Shown: positions 1-6,727 of the stretch, piece by piece
How positions within the stretch are numbered: the stretch's first letter is position 1
Layout of the letters: the number at the start of each line of letters is the position of its first letter
NCBI GenBank assembly: GCA_016191785.1
Contig: JACPVJ010000114.1
Coordinates: 81,113-145,112 of the forward strand
Reading direction: 5' to 3'
Length of the DNA: 64,000 bases
Source of the DNA: Myxococcales bacterium
GTDB taxonomy: Bacteria > Myxococcota_A > Polyangia > Polyangiales > Polyangiaceae
The notes under the pieces: generated by a model
What the model was told of the DNA's origin: nothing
Seen by the model: only the letters and a program-made list of their open reading frames with translations
Database searches by the model: none
Translations under genes and position numbers: made by a program

Positions 1-233
1 GGATCGGCGGTCGCTGGGAGTGGCAGCGCGGGGCCTGGGTGAAGCCGCCGAAGGGGTGCTACTACCGGCCGCCGTCCATGTCGTGGCCCCAGGCCGGCGC
101 GCTGCAATACTTCCCGGCCCACTGGTACCCCGAGAACGTCGACGAGCTGCCGCCCGACAAGGCGCAGACGGCGTGCGCGGCGCCGGTGTCGTGCGGGCGG
201 CCCGCACAGAAGTACGCGCCCGTGGGACGTTGA
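1..233 (+). CDS. C-terminal part of a truncated Trp/Tyr/Pro-rich protein
   Basis: The window opens inside a gene whose reading frame (first full codon at base 3) runs to a TGA ending at 233, giving 76 visible residues. The visible part contains WEWQRGAWV and, further on, CYYRPP and HWYPENVDELP. Repeated aromatic residues with W-x-x-G-x-W spacing are typical of short secreted or lipid-anchored envelope proteins with YXWXXGXW-like repeats, so an envelope protein is a reasonable inference. Two cysteines near the end may pair. The start, signal sequence and full length lie outside the window, so function cannot be assigned. The next gene begins about 40 bases downstream on the same strand. Confidence 0.6.
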   Translation, partial: IGGRWEWQRGAWVKPPKGCYYRPPSMSWPQAGALQYFPAHWYPENVDELPPDKAQTACAAPVSCGRPAQKYAPVGR

Positions 234-270
234 GCGTCACGCGGCGTTCTCGTGTATGTTCCCGCCGCCC

Positions 271-1659
271 ATGACCGCTCACGTCTTCCGCGAGTACGAC
301 ATCCGTGGCGTCGCCGACCGTGACCTGACCGATGATCTGGTGCGCAAGATCGGCCGAGGCCTGGCCAAGATGTTGCGCCCCGACGGCGCGTCGAAGCCCC
401 ACCCGCGCATCGTGGTGTGTCGCGACTGCCGACGCTCGGGCCCGCGGTTGTTCGAGGCGCTGGTGCACGGCCTGACCGAGGCCGGTGCCGACGTCGTGGA
501 CGTCGGGGTCGGGCCCACGCCGCTGATGTACTTCGGCGTTCACCACCTCGACGCCGACGGCGGGGTGATGATCACCGGCAGCCACAATCCCGGCGACGAG
601 AACGGCTTCAAGATCATGAAGGGCAAGGCGTCGTTCTTCGGCGCCGACATCCAGAAGCTGGCGGAATACATCCGGACCTCGGCCGAGCCCCTGGGCCCCA
701 AAGGCTCGCTCGAGACCTGCCCGATCGAAGAGGCCTATCTGGACGAGCTTCGTCGGCGGATCCACCTCGCCGCCACCGACATGACCGTGGTGATCGACGC
801 CGGCAACGGCGCGGCCGGGCCGCTGGGCGTACGCGCGCTGCGTGACACCGGCCTCTCGCCGGTCGCGCTGTACTGCGACATGAACGGGTCGTTTCCCAAC
901 CACCACCCCGACCCCACGGTGCCCAAGAACCTCGAGGTGCTGATCGCGACGGTCAAAGAGAAGAACGCCCGGGTGGGCATCGCCTGGGACGGCGACGGCG
1001 ACCGCATGGGCGTGGTCGATCAGAGCGGCGAGATCGTGTGGGGCGACCGGCTGCTGGCGCTCTTTGCCCGAGACATCTTGGTCGAGCGGAAGGGCGCCGC
1101 GGTGATCGGCGAGGTGAAGTGCTCGCAGTCGACCTACGACGACATCGCCAAGCACGGCGGCCGCCCCATCATGTGGAAGACCGGCCACTCGCTGATCAAG
1201 ACCAAGATGAAGGAAGAGAAGGCGGTGCTCGCCGGCGAGATGAGCGGCCACTTCTTCTTCGCCGATCGGTACTTCGGCTACGACGACGGCATCTACGCGG
1301 CGCTGCGCCTGCTCGAGATCTTGGCGCGGGGCTCCAAGACCGTGGTCGAGCTGCTCCGGGATCTGCCCCAGGGGGTCAGCACGCCGGAGATCCGCGTGGA
1401 CTGCCCGGACGCGCTCAAGGTGGACGTGGTGGCTGGCGTGAAAGCGCGGCTGCGCGGTCGGGGTGAGCTCACCGAGATCGACGGGGTCCGCATCACCTAC
1501 GCCGACGGCGCGTGGGGCCTGGTCCGTGCGTCGAACACCGGTCCGGTGATCGTGGTGCGCTTCGAGGCGCCGACCGCGGCGCGCCTGGCCGAGGTGCGCC
1601 GCGAGGTCGAGGGCGCGCTCGACGCCTCGCGGGCCGAGGTGGAGCAGCGCCGCGCATGA
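271..1659 (+). CDS. Phosphomannomutase/phosphoglucomutase
   Basis: A 462-residue member of the alpha-D-phosphohexomutase family, which interconverts hexose 1- and 6-phosphates for sugar-nucleotide, LPS and exopolysaccharide synthesis in the cytoplasm. The four family landmarks are visible: the phosphoserine loop TGSHNP (Ser104), the Mg-binding loop DGDGDR (Asp240, 242, 244), the sugar-specificity loop GEMSGH, and the phosphate-binding RASNTGP near the C-terminus. The GEMSGH loop and length fit the bifunctional PMM/PGM (AlgC/ManB) group. I chose the ATG at 271, which begins MTAHVFREYDIRG as in homologues; an in-frame ATG at 256 adds five residues and is possible. The stop overlaps the start of prmC (ATGA), so the two are probably translationally coupled. 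Confidence 0.93.
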   Translation: MTAHVFREYDIRGVADRDLTDDLVRKIGRGLAKMLRPDGASKPHPRIVVCRDCRRSGPRLFEALVHGLTEAGADVVDVGVGPTPLMYFGVHHLDADGGVMITGSHNPGDENGFKIMKGKASFFGADIQKLAEYIRTSAEPLGPKGSLETCPIEEAYLDELRRRIHLAATDMTVVIDAGNGAAGPLGVRALRDTGLSPVALYCDMNGSFPNHHPDPTVPKNLEVLIATVKEKNARVGIAWDGDGDRMGVVDQSGEIVWGDRLLALFARDILVERKGAAVIGEVKCSQSTYDDIAKHGGRPIMWKTGHSLIKTKMKEEKAVLAGEMSGHFFFADRYFGYDDGIYAALRLLEILARGSKTVVELLRDLPQGVSTPEIRVDCPDALKVDVVAGVKARLRGRGELTEIDGVRITYADGAWGLVRASNTGPVIVVRFEAPTAARLAEVRREVEGALDASRAEVEQRRA

Positions 1660-2558
1660 GCATGGCCGCCGAGAAATCCGCCGCCGAGACCTGGACCATC
1701 GCCAAGGTCCTGAAGTGGGCCATCGACGATTTCAAGGGCCGAGGCATCGACAGCGCGCGCCTGGACGCAGAGCTGCTCTTGGCCGAGGCGCTGGGCTTCG
1801 ACCGCATCCGGCTGATCACCGAGAGCCTGCGCCCGCTCACCCCGCCCGAGCTCGGGGCGTTCCGCGCGCTGATCAAGCGCCGGCGCGGCGGCGAACCCAT
1901 GGCCTACATCCTGGGTCGGCGCGAGTTCTTCGGGCTCGACTTCCGGGTCGACCCCCGGGTGCTGATCCCTCGCCCCGACACCGAGGTGCTGGTCGAGGTC
2001 GCGCTCGAGCGCACTCAGGCGGCCTACATGTTCGGCAAGGCCCTCGACCTCTGCACCGGGTCAGGGTGCGTCGCCATCGCGTTCGCCAAGCAGCGCCCGA
2101 CCTGGCGCGTCACTGCAACGGACATTTCCGAGGCCGCGCTCGGGCTCGCTTTCGAGAACGCGCAGCGGCTCGGTGCGGTGTTCGGCATGAGCTTCTCGGC
2201 CGGTGACCTGTTCGCTGCCGTCCCGGCCGCCGAGCGCTTCGATCTGATCACCGCCAACCCGCCTTACGTGTCTGCCCCCGAGGCGCTGAAGCTCGACCGC
2301 GGCATCCGTGAGTTCGAGCCCGCGGTCGCACTTTGCTCCGGCGCCGACGGCCTCGATCTGATCCGCCGCATCGTGAGCGATGCCAGCGCGCACCTTGCGC
2401 CGGGCGGGGTGCTGGCGCTCGAGGTGCAGTACGACCAGGCCGAGCGCGTGGTCGGCCTCTTCGAGGCGGCCGGCTTCACCCAGATCGAGAAGCGCCGAGA
2501 CCTGGGCGGGCACGAGCGGGTGGTCAGCGGTCGACTCGCCGCCGCCCCAGCGGCGTGA
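1656..2558 (+). CDS. prmC: Peptide chain release factor N5-glutamine methyltransferase
   Basis: A 300-residue protein that uses S-adenosylmethionine to methylate the glutamine of the GGQ motif in release factors RF1/RF2. The N-terminal helical domain contains LDAELLLAEALG, as in PrmC/HemK. The SAM-binding loop LDLCTGSGCVAIA follows, and the catalytic NPPY motif lies at residues 201-204. A longer upstream reading frame exists, but the ATG at 1656 gives the family N-terminus and overlaps the phosphohexomutase stop by the ATGA arrangement, which decides the start. In many bacteria prmC follows prfA; here prfA is absent and the partner is a sugar mutase. It converges with the NYN gene 15 bases downstream. 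Confidence 0.93.
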   Translation: MSMAAEKSAAETWTIAKVLKWAIDDFKGRGIDSARLDAELLLAEALGFDRIRLITESLRPLTPPELGAFRALIKRRRGGEPMAYILGRREFFGLDFRVDPRVLIPRPDTEVLVEVALERTQAAYMFGKALDLCTGSGCVAIAFAKQRPTWRVTATDISEAALGLAFENAQRLGAVFGMSFSAGDLFAAVPAAERFDLITANPPYVSAPEALKLDRGIREFEPAVALCSGADGLDLIRRIVSDASAHLAPGGVLALEVQYDQAERVVGLFEAAGFTQIEKRRDLGGHERVVSGRLAAAPAA

Positions 2559-2573
2559 AGCGCGGGCCCGCGC

Positions 2574-3461
2574 TCAGGCCTTCGGACCGAAGGCCGTGAC
2601 CACGAAGCCGCCGCCCTTCTCGTCCACGTGCATATCGAGCAGGCCGCGCCGGCCGGCGTCTTCCAGCAGCTGATTGAAGGTGCGATACCCGTGGAAGCGC
2701 TCGGAGAAGCTGGGCCGTTTGCGCTTGAGCACCTGCTTGATCATCGAGCCGTGCACGGCGCCGTCGCGATCGCCGAACAGCGCCTCGACCGTGTCCAGGA
2801 CCAGCTCGAGGGCTTCGTTCTGGCGCACCTCCAGGCTCTGCTCGGGCTTGTCGGGCTCGGCCGCCGAGGTCGGCGCCGAGGCGGGTGCAGAGGTCGCCGC
2901 CGATGTCGAGGCCGACGGGCGCGGCGGAGGGGCCGGCCGCGGCGGCGGGCGCTTCTCTTTCCCGCGCCGTTGCTCGCGCTGGGCCCGCACCAGGTCGTCG
3001 TAATAGATGAACTCGTCGCAGTTCTCGATCAGCAGGTCGCTCGAGCTGTTCTTCACTCCCAGCCCGATCACGCGCTTGGCGTTCTCGCGCAGCTTCGAGA
3101 CCAAGGGCGAGAAGTCGCTGTCGCCCGAGACGACCACGAACACGTCCACGTGACTCTTGGTGTAGCAGAGGTCCAGCGCATCCACGACCAGGCGGATGTC
3201 GGCCGAGTTCTTGCCCGAGTACGACACGTGGGGGATCTCGATCAGCTCGAACGAGGCCTCGTGGAGCATGCGCTTCGAGGACTTGTACCGATCCCAGTCG
3301 GCGTAGGCGCGCTTGACCACCACCTTGCCCTTGTCGAGCAGGCGCTCGAGCACCAGCCCGATGTCGAAGTCGTCGTACTTGGCGTCGCGGACGCCGATGG
3401 CCACGTTCTCGAAGTCGCAGAAGATCGCCAGGTTCAGGGTCTCGTCGAGTCGCTCGGTCAC
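2574..3461 (-). CDS. NYN-domain (PIN-like nuclease) protein with C-terminal LOTUS/OST-HTH domain
   Basis: A 295-residue protein. Residues about 10-150 form a NYN domain of the LabA/DUF88 type: acidic residues in FCDFENV, the ADIRLVVDAL helix and the GDSDFSPLV strand supply the metal-binding aspartates of PIN-like ribonucleases. A Pro/Ala/Ser-rich linker (about residues 170-205) leads to a winged-helix module of about 85 residues ending GGGFVVTAFG, which matches OST-HTH/LOTUS domains, known to bind RNA or G-quadruplexes. An RNA-directed endonuclease role is the family-based expectation; the substrate is unknown. It is transcribed divergently from the Gre-like gene with only 43 bases between starts, so shared control is likely. 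Neighbouring prmC converges on its 3' end. Confidence 0.82.
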   Translation of the reverse strand: MTERLDETLNLAIFCDFENVAIGVRDAKYDDFDIGLVLERLLDKGKVVVKRAYADWDRYKSSKRMLHEASFELIEIPHVSYSGKNSADIRLVVDALDLCYTKSHVDVFVVVSGDSDFSPLVSKLRENAKRVIGLGVKNSSSDLLIENCDEFIYYDDLVRAQREQRRGKEKRPPPRPAPPPRPSASTSAATSAPASAPTSAAEPDKPEQSLEVRQNEALELVLDTVEALFGDRDGAVHGSMIKQVLKRKRPSFSERFHGYRTFNQLLEDAGRRGLLDMHVDEKGGGFVVTAFGPKA

Positions 3462-3504
3462 GCCCGACCATAGCCCGATCGCTGGTGTGTGGCATCATCT
3501 GCGC

Positions 3505-3990
3505 GTGGTCGACCCCGCCGAGCTCAAGCGCAGCCTGGTCGCTCAGCTGGTCAGCGAGCTAAAAGGCGAGCTCTCGACCATGCAGCGCGCCGCCCAGCAG
3601 GCCCGCGAGGCCGCGACGCACGAGGAAGCCAAGCCCGAGAACGACAAGGACACGCGGGCGCTGGAGGCCTCGTATCTGGCGGGCGCTCAGGCGGCGCGGG
3701 TCCGCGAGCTCGAGGTCGCCATCAAGACCGTCACGACGCTGCCGCTGCTCGACTTCGCCGGGGGCAAGACCATCCAGGCGTCGGCCCTCGTGACGCTCGA
3801 GGACGAGGACGGAGAGGGAACCATTTTCTTCTTCGCGCCGGTGGGGGGCGGCGCCCGGCTCACCGCCGGCGGTCGCGAGATCCTGGTGCTGACGCCCCAG
3901 TCCCCCCGCGGGCAGGCGCTGCTCGGGGCTCGCGCGGGCGACGTGATCGAGGTGAAGGGGCGCGAGCTGACGATCGTCTCGGTGGAGTGA
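3505..3990 (+). CDS. GreA/GreB-family transcription elongation factor-like protein
   Basis: A 161-residue protein. The N-terminal half is a charged, Ala-rich coiled coil (about residues 1-75) and the C-terminal half is a Gre-type FKBP-like domain. It ends SPRGQALLGARAGD, the signature by which GreA/GreB bind RNA polymerase beside the secondary channel. The usual GDLxENAEY loop at the coiled-coil tip is replaced by an NDKDTRALEASYL segment that still carries acidic residues, so it belongs to a Gre-like subgroup and its transcript-cleavage activity is uncertain. The start is GTG at 3505, because the longer frame upstream runs antisense into the NYN gene. It lies divergent to that gene, suggesting co-regulation of two RNA-linked factors. 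Confidence 0.75.
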   Translation: MVDPAELKRSLVAQLVSELKGELSTMQRAAQQAREAATHEEAKPENDKDTRALEASYLAGAQAARVRELEVAIKTVTTLPLLDFAGGKTIQASALVTLEDEDGEGTIFFFAPVGGGARLTAGGREILVLTPQSPRGQALLGARAGDVIEVKGRELTIVSVE

Positions 3991-4012
3991 GCCGACCGCG
4001 GGTCGCCGCCGA

Positions 4013-4924
4013 TCAGGCCTGCGCGACCCGGTTGCGCCCGTGGTTCTTCGCGGCATAGAGCGCGCCGTCGGCGGCCGAGAGCAGCTCTGCCGAACCCGCG
4101 AAGCTCCGCCCGCCGGTCATGGTCGCGACGCCGACGCTCGTGGTCACAGCGATGCTCTGGCCATTGAACACGACGCTCAGCCCCTCGACCAGCGCCCGCA
4201 CGCGCTCGCCGAACTGCAGCGCCTTGTCCGGAGCAATGCCCCGCAAGACCACCACGAACTCCTCTCCTCCGTAGCGCGCGAACACGTCCTCGGTTCGGAG
4301 CGACCGGCTCACGGCCGCCGAGACTTTTTTCAGGACCAAGTCGCCGGCAGCGTGTCCCCACGTGTCGTTGATGCGCTTGAAGTGGTCGATGTCCATTACG
4401 GCCACCGTCAGATCGCTGCCGTGCCGCGCGGCGTACGAGTGCTCGCTGGTCAGGCGTTCTTCGAGGTAGCGCCGGTTGAACGCGCGCGTCAGCGGGTCGC
4501 GCACCGTGGAGTCGTAGAGCGCTCGCTGCGCTTCCTCTTCCAGCGCGTCGACCATCGAGAACTTCACGACTACGCTTTGGCCCAGCGCGATGCGATCGCC
4601 GTCCTCCAGCTTGCGGGGCCCCGTCAAGCGTGCATCCCCCACGAAGGTGCCGTTGGTGCTGCCCAGATCCTCGATGTAGGTAGACCCCTCGCGCGCGATC
4701 ACTCGGGCGTGTCGACGCGAGAGCCCGTCGTCCAAGATGCGGCCGGCCGCCGGCTCTTCCCGCCCGAACACCAGCTCGTCGCCGTCCAGAGCGAAGATGC
4801 GGCCCGAGTCGGGTCCGCTCAGCACGGTGAAGAGGCTACGATTCTTGGGGAGGCTGGCCGCCGAGATGGGCGAGACGCCCCCCTGCTGCACCGTGGTCGA
4901 GAGCGGGTGCTTGCGCTGGCTCAT
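4013..4924 (-). CDS. FHA-domain diguanylate cyclase
   Basis: A 303-residue cytoplasmic signalling protein. Residues about 30-125 are a forkhead-associated domain, recognisable by FGRE, SRRHARV and DLGSTNGTFV, which binds phosphothreonine peptides. A short helix leads to a GGDEF domain: DPLTRAFNRRYLEERL, MDIDHFKRINDTWGH, then the active-site GGEEF at 219-223. The inhibitory I-site RTED begins at residue 210, five residues before GGEEF, so product feedback by c-di-GMP is expected. The FHA module implies that activity or location responds to a Ser/Thr kinase, in keeping with the kinase-rich signalling of myxobacteria. The start at 4924 is divergent from the membrane protein next door. Confidence 0.92.
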   Translation of the reverse strand: MSQRKHPLSTTVQQGGVSPISAASLPKNRSLFTVLSGPDSGRIFALDGDELVFGREEPAAGRILDDGLSRRHARVIAREGSTYIEDLGSTNGTFVGDARLTGPRKLEDGDRIALGQSVVVKFSMVDALEEEAQRALYDSTVRDPLTRAFNRRYLEERLTSEHSYAARHGSDLTVAVMDIDHFKRINDTWGHAAGDLVLKKVSAAVSRSLRTEDVFARYGGEEFVVVLRGIAPDKALQFGERVRALVEGLSVVFNGQSIAVTTSVGVATMTGGRSFAGSAELLSAADGALYAAKNHGRNRVAQA

Positions 4925-4965
4925 CGCCCGACATGATATGCAAAGCTGGCATGCGAACGGAAGCC

Positions 4966-5979
4966 ATGCCCGGGACCCGCGCCTCGCGGCTCGGGGCTTT
5001 GGTGGGCTTGGCGCTCGTGCTTTCGAGCGTGCGCGCCTGGGCGAACAGCGCCACCCCGCAGCTCTTCGGCAAAGAGGTGGTCCGGATGCTGGCCTGGTGG
5101 ATGACGCCGTTCGCGTGCGTGGGTCTGCTGGTCGGCGTGGCGCTGGTCGCGGTGGCGTTCTCGCCCCGGTTCGTGGCAGCGCTGGACTCGAGCTTCCTGG
5201 TGTTCTCGCGCGGGGTGGTCTCGGTCGTGGCGCTGTCCACCTTCACCGCCTCTCTGTTCTGTCTCACGCTGGCCCTGATGGTGATCATCGAGTCGCGGCT
5301 GGTCGGCAATCTGGCAGCGGTCTGCTGCTTCGTGGTGTTGCCCACCGCGGCCGCGGTCCTGTTCACCGCCGAGCTCGGCTATGCGTCCGCGCTCTACGCC
5401 CGGGTTCACCGCGCGAAGCGGGACTCGCTGTCGCGGGTGCTGTCGGTGAGCTGCCTGGTGCTCGCGGTGCCCGGCGGGCTGGCGGCGCTGGCTTCTGCCG
5501 GCGTCGGCGCCAGCCTGTTTCTCGAGACGCTGCGCGTCGCGCAAGAGACCCGGGCCTTGCTCTGGGGCCTGGGTGGGGTCGCGGTGAGCGGCGCGCTCGG
5601 TCTCGGCGGACTTTTGCTGGCGCTCTCGGGCAGAGTGACGCGCACCGCCGCCGTGCTGGGTCGCGGCGCGGTGATGGTGCTCAGCGTGGCGATCTTCGCG
5701 CTGTCGGCCATCCAGGTCGCGATCGGCATCGAGGCATCCACGCCCCGCGGCGCGGGGCAGAGCCCGTTCGTCGCCCTGGCGCTCTTCGCGTTCGTGCTCT
5801 TGCTGCTCGCGGCCGAGTTCGCCATCGGCGCGCTCTTGCACTTCGGCGTGGCCCGACGCGAAGGCCGATCGACCGGCAAATGGCTGGGCGGCGCCAGCCT
5901 GGGCATCGCCAGTCTGTTCGGGGTGGGCGCCCTCGGGCTCTTCGGCCTGGGGCTGATCGGGGCGCTGCTCGGCGCGTGA
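4966..5979 (+). CDS. Polytopic membrane protein of unknown function
   Basis: A protein of 337 residues with a cleavable-looking N-terminal segment (LGALVGLALVLSS then VRAWANS) and about seven or eight further hydrophobic stretches separated by short charged loops. I chose the ATG at 4966 because GGAAG sits just upstream and it begins directly before the signal-like segment; in-frame ATGs at 4933 and 4951 would lengthen it by up to 11 residues. I recognise no catalytic motif and no transporter signature. It is divergent from the FHA-GGDEF gene with about 40 bases between them, which may mean a shared regulatory region, but nothing in the protein links it to c-di-GMP. Confidence 0.6.
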   Translation: MPGTRASRLGALVGLALVLSSVRAWANSATPQLFGKEVVRMLAWWMTPFACVGLLVGVALVAVAFSPRFVAALDSSFLVFSRGVVSVVALSTFTASLFCLTLALMVIIESRLVGNLAAVCCFVVLPTAAAVLFTAELGYASALYARVHRAKRDSLSRVLSVSCLVLAVPGGLAALASAGVGASLFLETLRVAQETRALLWGLGGVAVSGALGLGGLLLALSGRVTRTAAVLGRGAVMVLSVAIFALSAIQVAIGIEASTPRGAGQSPFVALALFAFVLLLLAAEFAIGALLHFGVARREGRSTGKWLGGASLGIASLFGVGALGLFGLGLIGALLGA

Positions 5980-6009
5980 CCGCTCGGCGCCCTTGGCCCC
6001 GACCGGTGG

Positions 6010-6645
6010 TCACGGACGCGTGTACAGCACCAGCCGCGCGCCGACCGTTGCGCTGCTCAGGTGCAGCGTGCGGCTGTAGGCGTGGACGTATTCGACGTTC
6101 GGACCGAACGAGAAGATGCTGAAGCGCACCGGCTCCCAGAACGCCCCGAGGCCGACGATGCTGAGGGCGCCTCCGTCGGCCGGGGTGGCGTCGCCGGACT
6201 TCAGCTTCATGCCGCCGATGCCGAAGTCGGTGTACACGCCGGCGTCACGCCACACCCCGCCCTGGGACCAGAGCGGGAAGGTCTCGACGCGGAACAGAAT
6301 GCCGAAGCCCTCGGCGTCGAGGTCGTTGCCGGAGAAGTCGAGGGCGGTGTACCCGATCGCGAACGTGAACCAGTCGCGCAGCGCCCCGCCGAGCCAGAGG
6401 GTCTGTGCCGTCCCGAACCCGACGCCGGTGTCCGCCACGTAGCGATCGTCGTCGATCTTTCCGGCCTTGTTCGGGTAGCCGTAGGCCGTGGCGGTCAAGA
6501 GGCCGAAGGAGACGCCCGCGGTGAAGTCGCTGCGGCGCTCGGCGGTCTGGCCGTAGTCCCCCTCCCAGTCGTTCTCGACCGCACGCGCACTCGGTGCCGC
6601 GACCATCGCCACGGTGAGGCTCATCGCCGACGCCCAGCGTCTCAT
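6010..6645 (-). CDS. Secreted outer-membrane beta-barrel-like protein
   Basis: A 211-residue protein with an N-terminal signal peptide (hydrophobic MSLTVAMVAAPSARA, cleavage expected after ARA). The rest alternates polar and hydrophobic residues, with glycine and aromatic residues spaced as in short transmembrane beta strands (for example WFTFAIGYTALDFSG). No cysteine pattern or enzyme motif is visible. An eight- to ten-stranded outer-membrane barrel is the likeliest fold. It ends LVLYTRP, which is not a perfect C-terminal aromatic Bam signal. It converges with the membrane protein before it and is divergent from the double radical SAM gene, 82 bases apart. Confidence 0.55.
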   Translation of the reverse strand: MRRWASAMSLTVAMVAAPSARAVENDWEGDYGQTAERRSDFTAGVSFGLLTATAYGYPNKAGKIDDDRYVADTGVGFGTAQTLWLGGALRDWFTFAIGYTALDFSGNDLDAEGFGILFRVETFPLWSQGGVWRDAGVYTDFGIGGMKLKSGDATPADGGALSIVGLGAFWEPVRFSIFSFGPNVEYVHAYSRTLHLSSATVGARLVLYTRP

Positions 6646-6727
6646 CGGTCCCCGGTATCTGCCGCCTTCCTGCCCGAGGTCAAGGGGTTCTCGCTCGAAG
6701 CTGCATCCACGCTACGCTCCGGGGGTC

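Noticed and set aside
417..845. Long open frames on the second strand or in other frames inside known genes
   Set aside because: With this GC content antisense and shifted frames are open over long distances. They give Arg/Ala/Pro-rich products with no domain and overlap genes with clear motifs.
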